DNA from: Gemmatimonadales bacterium
GTDB lineage: Bacteria > Gemmatimonadota > Gemmatimonadetes > Gemmatimonadales > GWC2-71-9
NCBI GenBank assembly: GCA_030601605.1
Contig: JAUVTI010000030.1
Location: 1-15,987, forward strand
Reading direction: 5' to 3'
Length of the DNA: 15,987 nt
Positions 1 through 6,666 of the stretch are shown here, piece by piece. Made by a program: the position numbers and the translations under genes. Below the pieces are notes generated by a model. It worked only from the letters and a program-made list of their open reading frames with translations, was not told the origin of the DNA and ran no database searches. Numbering within the stretch: position 1 is the first letter of the stretch; every line of letters begins with the position of its first letter.

Positions 1-2
1 GC

Positions 3-257
3 GGGTCGGCGGTGGATCGTGTGCTGTTCATCGAGGTGCCCGAGGACGAGCTGCTGCGCCGGATGCTGGGCCGGGCCGCTCGGGAGGGCCGCAGCGATGA
101 CACTCCTGACGCAATCCAGCAGCGCCTCGAGGTCTACCGGGAACAAACCGAGCCGCTCGTGTCCTACTTCAGTGAGCGCGGCGTGCTGGTGGAGGTGGAC
201 GGCACCGGCACGGTGGAGGAGATTGCCGCTCGGGTGCAGGAGGCGATCGGCCAATGA
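3..257 (+). CDS. adk: Adenylate kinase, C-terminal part (5' end outside the window)
   Basis: Adenylate kinase interconverts ATP + AMP and 2 ADP in the cytoplasm. Only the last 84 residues are in the window; the frame is open to the left edge, so the true start and the P-loop lie upstream. The visible part begins GSAVDRVLFIEVP and continues with the GRSDDTPDAIQQRLEVYREQ block, where the arginines and aspartates of the LID/CORE junction sit, then the family's usual C-terminal helix. Only a few residues separate the LLRRMLGRA helix from GRSDD, so this is the short-LID form without the zinc-type LID of E. coli-like enzymes. The stop codon overlaps the ATG of map (ATGA, 254-257), which implies translational coupling. 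An adk-map pair is a common bacterial arrangement at the end of a ribosomal-protein operon, though no ribosomal gene is visible here. Confidence 0.93.
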   Translation, partial: GSAVDRVLFIEVPEDELLRRMLGRAAREGRSDDTPDAIQQRLEVYREQTEPLVSYFSERGVLVEVDGTGTVEEIAARVQEAIGQ

Positions 258-1024
258 TCACGATCAAGTCTGCGCGGGAAGTCGAGACCATGGCGGCGGC
301 GGGCCGGATTCTGGCAGACACGTTGGCGCTGATGGCAGGCCACGTGGCTCCCGGTGTCACCACGCAGGATCTGGACCGGATCGCGGAGGACTTCATCCGC
401 AGCCACCCGGGCGCGCGACCGTCGTTCAAGGGACTGTACGATTTCCCGGCGTCGCTGTGCACATCGATCAACCACGAGATCGTGCACGGCATGCCGTCAT
501 CGGAGCGGGTGCTCGAGGACGGGGACATCATCAGCATTGACTGTGGAGTGTGTCTCGAAGGCCTTCATGCCGACTCCGCGACCACGGTGCCCGTGGGCGA
601 GGTCAGCGAGGACGTAGAGCGTCTGCTGCGCGTGACGCGCGAGGCGCTGGACAGTGGCATAAAGCAGGCTGTTGCGGGCAACCACGTGGGCGACATCGGC
701 CACGCGGTTCAGAAGATCGCCGAGGGCGCGGGCTTCAGCGTCGTGCGGGAGCTCGTGGGCCACGGCATCGGTACGAGCTTCCACGAGGAGCCGCAGGTCC
801 CCAACTACGGCAAGCCCAGCCGCGGAGCCCGGCTCCAGGTTGGCATGACGCTGGCCATCGAGCCCATGGTGAACGCGGGGCGTCCCGAGATCCGAACGCT
901 GGACGACAAGTGGACGGTCGTGACCACAGACGGGTCGCTCTCCGCCCACTTCGAGCACACGGTGGTGATCGAGCCCGAGGGACCGCGAATCCTCACCACG
1001 GTACCTGCCGCAGCAACTGCCTGA
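254..1024 (+). CDS. map: Methionine aminopeptidase, type I
   Basis: This cytoplasmic metalloenzyme removes the initiator methionine from nascent proteins. The 256-residue length is normal for the type I bacterial form without an N-terminal extension. All five metal ligands of the pita-bread fold are visible: D96 in SIDCG, D107 in HADSATT, H170 in GHGIG, E203 in AIEPMV and E234 in FEHTVV. The auxiliary histidine H78 (NHEIVHG) is also present. The ATG at 254 overlaps the adk stop, so this start is well supported. The downstream neighbour is convergent and begins only 10 bases after the stop. I see no terminator hairpin between them, so the two transcripts may overlap. Confidence 0.97.
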   Translation: MITIKSAREVETMAAAGRILADTLALMAGHVAPGVTTQDLDRIAEDFIRSHPGARPSFKGLYDFPASLCTSINHEIVHGMPSSERVLEDGDIISIDCGVCLEGLHADSATTVPVGEVSEDVERLLRVTREALDSGIKQAVAGNHVGDIGHAVQKIAEGAGFSVVRELVGHGIGTSFHEEPQVPNYGKPSRGARLQVGMTLAIEPMVNAGRPEIRTLDDKWTVVTTDGSLSAHFEHTVVIEPEGPRILTTVPAAATA

Positions 1025-1034
1025 GCCAGCCCGG

Positions 1035-1820
1035 CTACTCCCGCAGCACCTCGAGCAACCACTCATGGATGGCCGGGTTGCCGGCCACGAAGGCGCCGTG
1101 CCGCACCACGTCCTCGCTGCCGTCGAGGTCGGTGACCACGCCGCCGGCTTCTCGCACTATGATCGTGCCCGCGGCGACGTCCCAGGGCGCCAGGTAGAGC
1201 TCCCAGAAACCGTCGAAGCGGCCCTGGGCCAGATCCACGAAGTCGAGCGATGCCGCTCCGGCCCGACGGATGCCGCTCGTTCGCTCCAGCAGCACCGTGA
1301 ACTGCCGCAGATACCGGGGCAGCAGGTGGAGAACCTTGAATGGGAAGCCGGTCCCGACCAGCGCGTGGGCGGGGTCGCTCACTTGGGACACCTGGAGGCG
1401 ACGCTCTCCCTGCCACGCACCGCCCCCTGCTGTTGCGTGATAGGTGAGGCCGCGGTCCACGTCCACTACGACGCCGGCCACGAGCGCGCCGCCCGAAACG
1501 GCGGCAACGCTCACGCCGTATGCCGGATACTGGTGCAGGTAATTGGTGGTCCCGTCGAGCGGGTCGACCACCCAGAGGAGATCCGCGGCCGCGGCGTTCG
1601 GCGAGAGCTCCTCTCCCAGCACTACCGAGCCGGGGGCGCCCTCGAGCAGCGCGTTGGCGATGAGCGCTTCCGTGTCGCGGTCCACCTGGGTGACGAAGTC
1701 GCTCACCCCCTTCAGGCTCCATGCGGCCGGATCCGCCGGCCGCTCCACCGAGCGCACGTACGCCGCGCCGCGCTCCGCCGCTGCGGTCGCCAGGTGCAGT
1801 AAGTCCGTATGTTCACTCAC
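1035..1820 (-). CDS. Inositol monophosphatase family protein (SuhB-like)
   Basis: A Mg2+-dependent phosphatase of the IMPase/FIG superfamily, 261 residues, close to the usual length of bacterial SuhB/IMPase. Metal-site motifs are intact: GEE at E70-E71, WVVDPLDGTTN at 83-93 with D86 and D89, and PWDVAAG with D214, followed by the EAGGVVTDLDG strand (224-234). RRAGAASLDF at 185-194 matches the substrate-side segment of the family. The substrate cannot be read from the sequence; inositol-1-phosphate is the family default, but histidinol phosphate, FBP or PAP phosphatases are related. The start is GTG at 1820, with AGAGGGA about 6 bases upstream as ribosome binding site. It is divergent from trpS with only 36 bases between, so its own promoter must overlap the trpS promoter or lie inside trpS. 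Confidence 0.93.
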   Translation of the reverse strand: MSEHTDLLHLATAAAERGAAYVRSVERPADPAAWSLKGVSDFVTQVDRDTEALIANALLEGAPGSVVLGEELSPNAAAADLLWVVDPLDGTTNYLHQYPAYGVSVAAVSGGALVAGVVVDVDRGLTYHATAGGGAWQGERRLQVSQVSDPAHALVGTGFPFKVLHLLPRYLRQFTVLLERTSGIRRAGAASLDFVDLAQGRFDGFWELYLAPWDVAAGTIIVREAGGVVTDLDGSEDVVRHGAFVAGNPAIHEWLLEVLRE

Positions 1821-1821
1821 C

Positions 1822-1850
1822 TTGCGGTCCCTCTAATGGCCCAATAGCTT
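1822..1850 (+). promoter_or_regulatory. Promoter of the trpS operon (leaderless start)
   Basis: -35 box TTGCGG (1822-1827), 17-base spacer, -10 box TAGCTT (1845-1850). A start point 7 bases downstream of the -10 falls on the A of the trpS ATG at 1857. No Shine-Dalgarno sequence precedes that ATG, consistent with a leaderless mRNA. Two other promoters in the window (before purA and before the Wzc-like gene) have the same -10 word and spacer. Confidence 0.6.
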
Positions 1851-1856
1851 GACGCC

Positions 1857-2861
1857 ATGGCAAGAGTCTTTTCGGGCATTCAGCCCTCTGGTGAGCTCCA
1901 CACCGGCAACTACCTCGGGGCGGTGAAGAACTGGGTCGACCTGCAGGAAAAGCACGAGTGCTTCTTCTGCATCGTCGATTACCACGCCATCACCCAGGAC
2001 TACGATGTCGAGCAGTTGTCTTCCCGCACCTTCGACATGGCGGTGAGCCTGCTCGCGTCCGGGCTCGATCCAGAGAAGTGCGTGCTGTTCGTGCAGTCGC
2101 ACGTTCTCGAGCACACCGAGCTCGCGTGGGTGTTCATGTCGGTTACGCCGCTCGGAGAGCTCGAGCGGATGACTCAATTTAAGGACAAGTCGCAGCGGCA
2201 GGAAAGCGTGCTTGCCGGGCTGCTCAACTATCCGGTGCTGCAGGCCGCAGACGTGTTGCTGTACAAGGCCGGTGTCGTGCCCGTGGGTGAGGACCAGGTT
2301 CAGCACGTCGAGCTGATGCGGGAGATCGCCCGCAAGTGGAACTCGCGCTACGGCAGGGGTTTCTTCCCCGAGCCGGACGCGCTCGTGGGCCCGGCACGGC
2401 GCATCCTGGGACTCGATGGGCAGGCGAAGATGTCCAAGAGCCTGGGCAACACGATCGGGATCCTCGACGAGGAGGACGGTATCTGGCAGCTGTTGCGCCC
2501 TGCAGTGACCGATCCCGCCCGCGTGAGAAAGACCGATCCCGGGGATCCGGAGGTGTGCAACCTGTACAGCCTGCACCGACAGTTTTCGCCGCCGGCCACG
2601 GTCGAGGAGGTGGCCCGGAAGTGCCGCAGCGCCGGTTGGGGCTGCCTCGAGTGCAAGCGTGTCCTAGCCGACAACATCGCGGCGGAGTTCGCGCCGATAC
2701 GGGCGCGCGCGGCGGAACTCAAGAGCCAACCGGAGCGCGTGCGTGACATTCTCGAGGCAGGAGCGGAGCGCGCCCGCGTAGTCGCGCGGGCGACGATGCG
2801 CGAAGTGCGGGAGCGGATGGGCTTCCTTCAGACGGCCGCAGAGACGACTTCGACAACATGA
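1857..2861 (+). CDS. trpS: Tryptophan-tRNA ligase, probable [4Fe-4S] type
   Basis: Class I aminoacyl-tRNA synthetase that charges tRNA(Trp) in the cytoplasm. 334 residues, the usual compact length. The class I signature reads HTGN at 15-18 after FSGIQPSGELH, and KMSKS is at 191-195. Near the C-terminal domain four cysteines are spaced C234-x21-C256-x6-C263-x2-C266, in a context (DPEVC, GWGCLECKRVL) resembling Thermotoga maritima TrpRS. That enzyme uses a C-x22-C-x6-C-x2-C motif to hold a [4Fe-4S] cluster by the anticodon-binding region. The cluster itself is inferred. trpS is the first gene of a six-gene operon, and its stop overlaps the start of the MgtC-like gene (ATGA at 2858). The mRNA probably starts at the ATG; no trp leader peptide or T-box is possible in the 36-base gap. 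Confidence 0.97.
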   Translation: MARVFSGIQPSGELHTGNYLGAVKNWVDLQEKHECFFCIVDYHAITQDYDVEQLSSRTFDMAVSLLASGLDPEKCVLFVQSHVLEHTELAWVFMSVTPLGELERMTQFKDKSQRQESVLAGLLNYPVLQAADVLLYKAGVVPVGEDQVQHVELMREIARKWNSRYGRGFFPEPDALVGPARRILGLDGQAKMSKSLGNTIGILDEEDGIWQLLRPAVTDPARVRKTDPGDPEVCNLYSLHRQFSPPATVEEVARKCRSAGWGCLECKRVLADNIAAEFAPIRARAAELKSQPERVRDILEAGAERARVVARATMREVRERMGFLQTAAETTSTT

Positions 2862-3529
2862 TCACGATTTGGCCCGACCTGGTCCGCGAGCTGCGTCTCG
2901 ACCTGTTGTGGTCGCTCGTGATGGCTATGGTGCTCGGCGCCGCGATCGGCCTCGAGCGGGAGCTCCACGGCAAGGCGGCGGGTCTCAGGACCAACATCCT
3001 CATCTGTGTCGGTGCCACGCTCTACACGCAGCTCTCCATCTACCTGGCGGGACCAGAAGGAGACCCCGGCCGCATCGCCGCGCAGATCGTGACCGGTGTG
3101 GGTTTCATCGGTGCGGGGACGATACTCCACGCACGGGGGAACGTCAGTGGGCTGACCAGCGCGGCCACCATCTGGTTCGTGGCCGCAATCGGGATAGCGG
3201 TGGGTGCGGGAGCGACTCTCGAGGCCACGGGGGCGACCCTGCTCGTGCTGCTCGTGCTGGGGCTGTTGCGGCCGCTCGAGAAGTACGTCAATCGCTACGG
3301 TGGAGTGACCCGCGTGACGTTGGACGTCGAGCCGCGCCCCGAGGCTGTCTCGGAGATAGAACGCATTGTGGTGCAGGCCGGTCTCGAGGTTCAGGAGATC
3401 CGCTCCGAGCAGCGCGGCGATCGCATGACCGTGCACATCTCGATGCGCGGGCCCGCGCGGCTACACGACAAGGTCCGGCTCGAGCTGATGCGGGCATCGG
3501 GGGCCTACACGGTATCCGTCGAGGAGTGA
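2858..3529 (+). CDS. MgtC/SapB family membrane protein
   Basis: Integral inner-membrane protein of the MgtC/SapB family (Mg2+ homeostasis, virulence or acid-stress roles in the studied members; the transported ligand, if any, is unsettled). 223 residues. The N-terminal half has about five hydrophobic segments (roughly 16-32, 44-63, 74-91, 102-118, 122-138) with family motifs GLEREL (31-36), KAAGLRTNIL (39-48), GVGFIGAGTIL (80-90) and GLTSAATIW (98-106). Residues about 150-223 form a soluble tail that fits the ACT-like MgtC C-terminal domain. It overlaps trpS by 4 bases and the dehydrogenase by 4 bases, so it is co-translated with both. No Mg2+-sensing leader is visible upstream, since the upstream sequence is trpS coding sequence. 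Confidence 0.93.
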   Translation: MITIWPDLVRELRLDLLWSLVMAMVLGAAIGLERELHGKAAGLRTNILICVGATLYTQLSIYLAGPEGDPGRIAAQIVTGVGFIGAGTILHARGNVSGLTSAATIWFVAAIGIAVGAGATLEATGATLLVLLVLGLLRPLEKYVNRYGGVTRVTLDVEPRPEAVSEIERIVVQAGLEVQEIRSEQRGDRMTVHISMRGPARLHDKVRLELMRASGAYTVSVEE

Positions 3530-4554
3530 GACGGGCGGTAGTCGACCTGTCTTCCCCGCGACCGGTGTGGCGGGTCCCGGTGCGGACGGTGAGCGCCATT
3601 CGGCGGGCGCTGGGGAGTGGCTGGCGGGTGGTCAACGTGGCCGCGCCTGCCGTGAGCGACGGCGACGGGGCGGTGGGCTCGGGCGAGGGGGTCGAGGCGG
3701 CGCGAGGGGCCGAGCTCTACTTCGGCTGGGGCGTTCCGAAGGCCGTAGCCGAGGCCGCGGGCCCCGCGCTGCGCTGGGCCCACTCGGCCGCCGCGGGAGT
3801 GGGCGCGAGCCTCACGCCCGGGCTACTCGCAGGTGGTACACTTCTCACGAACTCGCGCGGCGTCCACGCAGAGCCCCTGGCCGACTGGGTGCTGGGTGCG
3901 GTCGCATTCTGCACGCAGGGCTTCCACTGGGCCGCGGCCGGCAAGTACGAGGGCCGCTGGGTGCGCGAATCGTTCACCGACGGCACGGTACCGGTGAGGG
4001 AGTTGGCACAGACGCGCGTCGGGATAGTGGGCTTGGGGGGGGTCGGCAGCGCGGTCGCCCGGCGCCTCGCGGCCGTCGGAATGCGGGTGCGGGGTATCAG
4101 ACGGCACCCGGAACGCAGGCGACCGGCTGGCGTCGAGTGGGTGGGCGGACCCCGGGACGCCGTGCGCCTCGCGCGCCAGAGCGACATCTTGGTGATCGCC
4201 GCGCCCCAGACGCGCGAGACCGGCGGGCTGGTGGATGAGAGGGTACTGACGGCGCTTCCCGAGGGCGCCTTCGTAGTGAACTGCTCGCGTGGAGCACTGC
4301 TGGACGAGGGAGCGCTCCTGGTGCAGCTTGAACGGGGACATCTGGCGGGATGCGTGCTGGACGTCTTCGCCGCCGAGCCCTTGCCGGCGGACCACCCGTT
4401 TTGGAGCAATCCGCGCGTGTTCTTCACGCCACACGTGAGCGCGGTGTCCGCGCAGTTCTGGGAGCGTGAGACCGCGTTGATACTGGACAACATCGGCCGC
4501 TACCTGACGGGGCGGCGCCTCAAGAACCTGGTGGACCCCGAGATCGGGTACTAG
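3526..4554 (+). CDS. D-isomer-specific 2-hydroxyacid dehydrogenase (glyoxylate/hydroxypyruvate reductase-like)
   Basis: NAD(P)-dependent oxidoreductase of the D-2-hydroxyacid dehydrogenase family, 342 residues. The nucleotide-binding loop is GLGGVG (169-174). The catalytic set is R255 in NCSRG, E284 in FAAEPLP and H303 in TPHVSA. Two arginines (R192, R193) follow the second Rossmann strand where NAD-specific enzymes carry an acidic residue, suggesting NADP preference. The substrate is not resolved. I chose GTG at 3526 because it forms a GTGA overlap with the stop of the MgtC-like gene and gives an N-terminus (VVDLSSPRPVW) that looks like the first strand of the catalytic domain. GTG at 3565 is a weaker alternative. 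The frame stays open upstream to 2869, but that part is the shadow of the MgtC-like gene. It ends 3 bases before pilT. Confidence 0.92.
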   Translation: MRRAVVDLSSPRPVWRVPVRTVSAIRRALGSGWRVVNVAAPAVSDGDGAVGSGEGVEAARGAELYFGWGVPKAVAEAAGPALRWAHSAAAGVGASLTPGLLAGGTLLTNSRGVHAEPLADWVLGAVAFCTQGFHWAAAGKYEGRWVRESFTDGTVPVRELAQTRVGIVGLGGVGSAVARRLAAVGMRVRGIRRHPERRRPAGVEWVGGPRDAVRLARQSDILVIAAPQTRETGGLVDERVLTALPEGAFVVNCSRGALLDEGALLVQLERGHLAGCVLDVFAAEPLPADHPFWSNPRVFFTPHVSAVSAQFWERETALILDNIGRYLTGRRLKNLVDPEIGY

Positions 4555-4557
4555 CGC

Positions 4558-5772
4558 ATGGAGAACATCATCAAGGCGGCGGTCGAGCGCGGCGCGTCGG
4601 ACATCCACATCAAGGCCGGCGACGTCTTCCGGGCCCGCATCGACGGCAAGCTGGTGCCGCTGACCAAGCAACGCCTCACGCCGGAGCAGACCAAGGCCAT
4701 CGCGGCGAAGCTCATCCCGATAGACGCCGACCGCCAGCGAATCGACGAGATCCGCGACTACGACTGTTCCTGGGGAGCGGCCGGCATCGGGCGCTTCCGG
4801 GTCAACATCCTGCGGCAGCGCTCGTCGTTCATGATCGTGATGCGCGTGATCCCGTTCGAGGTTCCGACGATCGAGAAGCTGGGCCTGCCCGATTCGCTGG
4901 AGCGGATCGCGGAGCAGGAACGCGGCATGGTGTTGGTCACGGGTGTCACGGGGAGCGGCAAGAGCTCCACGATGGCGGCACTGATCAACCACATAAACTC
5001 ACAGATGAACAAGCACATCGTGACGCTGGAGAACCCGATCGAGTTCCTGCATCGTGATGTGAACAGCTCGGTGACCCAGCGCGAGATCGGCCCGGACACC
5101 GAGAGCTTCCGCATGGGGCTGCGCGCGGCGATGCGACAGGACCCCGACGTCATCCAGATCGGCGAGATGCGCGATGCCGAGACGGTCGACACGGCGATGA
5201 AGGCCGCCGAGACCGGGCACCTGCTGATCTCGACGCTGCACACTCCGGATGCGACGACCACGGTGGCGCGCATCGTCGCGATGTTCGCGCCGGAGGAGCA
5301 GGAGGTCGCGCGCGTGCGCCTCGCCGACTCGCTCCAGGCCGTGGTGTCGCAGCGTCTGCTGCCGCGGGCCGACGGGCACGGACGGTGCGCGGCCGTCGAG
5401 GTCATGGTGTGCACCGAGGCGATCCGCGACCTGATCCGGGACCGCAGCCGGGTGGGCGAGATCAAGGACTACATCGAGGAAGGCCGCGACCAGTACGGAA
5501 TGCAGAGCTTCGACCAGCACCTGATGGATCTGGTGTCGGAAGGGGTGGTAACGTTCGAGACTGCCAAGGGAGCCGCAAGCAATCCGGACGACTTCGAGCT
5601 CAAGCAAAAGATGCTGCGGCGCCTCTCCCGCAAGGCGACCACCATCGAGACCGAAGGCGTCGATCCGGAGAAGGGTAAGGGGGGCGGAAAGGGCAGGAAG
5701 AGCAGCAAGAACAAGGAGACCGATGACCTTCCCGAAGGCTTCACCGACGGGTTCGACATGATGCCCGGATGA
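4558..5772 (+). CDS. pilT: Type IV pilus retraction ATPase PilT
   Basis: Cytoplasmic hexameric ATPase of the secretion/pilus family that depolymerises the type IV pilus for twitching and DNA uptake. 404 residues, about 40 longer than typical PilT. In order: N-terminal domain with ASDIHIKAG (13-21); Walker A GVTGSGKSS (129-137, K135); the Asp box, read here as TLENPIEF (156-163); Walker B region DPDVIQIGEMRD (195-206); His box TGHLLISTLHT (219-229); and AIRDLIRD (288-295), matching the PilT C-terminal AIRNLIRE signature. The Asp box carries N159 where PilT usually has D. After the conserved domain there is a tail (about 361-404) with a Gly/Lys-rich stretch and an acidic end, unusual for PilT. 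No other pilus gene is in the window. Its stop overlaps the next ATG (5769-5772). Confidence 0.94.
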   Translation: MENIIKAAVERGASDIHIKAGDVFRARIDGKLVPLTKQRLTPEQTKAIAAKLIPIDADRQRIDEIRDYDCSWGAAGIGRFRVNILRQRSSFMIVMRVIPFEVPTIEKLGLPDSLERIAEQERGMVLVTGVTGSGKSSTMAALINHINSQMNKHIVTLENPIEFLHRDVNSSVTQREIGPDTESFRMGLRAAMRQDPDVIQIGEMRDAETVDTAMKAAETGHLLISTLHTPDATTTVARIVAMFAPEEQEVARVRLADSLQAVVSQRLLPRADGHGRCAAVEVMVCTEAIRDLIRDRSRVGEIKDYIEEGRDQYGMQSFDQHLMDLVSEGVVTFETAKGAASNPDDFELKQKMLRRLSRKATTIETEGVDPEKGKGGGKGRKSSKNKETDDLPEGFTDGFDMMPG

Positions 5773-6659
5773 GCGAGCGGCCTCGGGGGCTGCTGGTCCC
5801 GATTACCACACCCTTCGATCCATCTACCGGCGATGTGGCGCCGGTTCACCTGCGCGATCACGCCCGCACCATGCTGAGCGCAGGCGCGGCTGGCATCGTG
5901 GCCGCCGGCTCCACCGGTGAGGCCTCGCTCCTCTCGGAGGAGGAGTACCGCCAGGTGCTGGAGTGGCTGCGTGATGTGGTGCCGGAAGATCGCTGGCTGG
6001 TGGCGGGGGCGGGACGCGAGTCCACGCGCGCCACTGTCGCAGCCTGCCGCGCAGCCGCCGAGGGCGGTGCCAACGCGGTGTTGGTGCGGGCGCCGACCTA
6101 CTATGCGCCCGTGATCACGCCGGCCGGGCTGTTGGGCCACTTTCTGGCAGTGGCCGACCAATCTCCCGTTCCGCTGCTGCTCTACAACTTCCCCAAGTAC
6201 ACCCACATCGCGCTCAGCGAAGCGCTGGTTGCCGGGCTGGCGTCGCACGAGAACGTGTGGGGGATCAAGGACTCGTCGGGCGACCTCAAGAATTTCGCCG
6301 CGTATCGTGATGCCGCACCCAACTGGACGCTGTTCATCGGCTCCGGCGCTCTCTACTACGCGGCCCTCGAGCTCGGCGCCGCCGGCGCCATCGCGGCGGT
6401 GTCGTGCTTCGCCCCCGACGCCACCGCCCAGATCGGGACGGCGTTCGAGGCGGGCGACCGCGCGGGGGCGGGCGCGGCGCAGGAGCGGGTGGCGCCGTTG
6501 CACAGCGAGATAGTGACGAGGCGCGGCGTGCCGGGCGTCAAGCTTGCGATGGATATTGTCGGTCTCCCGGGCGGTCCGGTGAGGCCGCCGCTCACCGGTC
6601 TCGGGTCCAAGGAGCGCGATCGCATCACCAAGCTGCTCCGGCGGGCCGATCTCCTCTAG
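5769..6659 (+). CDS. DapA-family aldolase, HOGA-like (class I Schiff-base aldolase)
   Basis: Member of the dihydrodipicolinate synthase / N-acetylneuraminate lyase family of (beta/alpha)8 aldolases, 296 residues. The pyruvate-binding GSTGE is at 47-51, the catalytic tyrosine Y139 in LLLYNFP, and the Schiff-base lysine K167 in VWGIKDSSGD. True DapA has an arginine two residues after the YNVP block that binds the substrate carboxylate; here that place is tyrosine (YNFPKYT, Y144), and the first loop reads GST rather than GTT. This argues against lysine biosynthesis and for a pyruvate lyase such as 4-hydroxy-2-oxoglutarate aldolase (giving pyruvate and glyoxylate). The exact substrate is an inference. 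It overlaps pilT by 4 bases; the M28 gene starts 8 bases downstream. Confidence 0.88.
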   Translation: MSERPRGLLVPITTPFDPSTGDVAPVHLRDHARTMLSAGAAGIVAAGSTGEASLLSEEEYRQVLEWLRDVVPEDRWLVAGAGRESTRATVAACRAAAEGGANAVLVRAPTYYAPVITPAGLLGHFLAVADQSPVPLLLYNFPKYTHIALSEALVAGLASHENVWGIKDSSGDLKNFAAYRDAAPNWTLFIGSGALYYAALELGAAGAIAAVSCFAPDATAQIGTAFEAGDRAGAGAAQERVAPLHSEIVTRRGVPGVKLAMDIVGLPGGPVRPPLTGLGSKERDRITKLLRRADLL

Positions 6660-6666
6660 CACGCGG

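Noticed and set aside
1025..1034. Search for a bidirectional terminator between convergent map and the phosphatase gene.
   Set aside because: Only 10 bases separate the stops and no hairpin with a T-run is visible there.
2869..3525. Long open frame in phase with, and upstream of, the dehydrogenase, suggesting a 561-residue fusion.
   Set aside because: It lies wholly over the MgtC-like gene in another frame and its translation is Arg/Gly-rich noise typical of GC-rich shadows. The GTG at 3526 gives a normal family N-terminus and a GTGA overlap.
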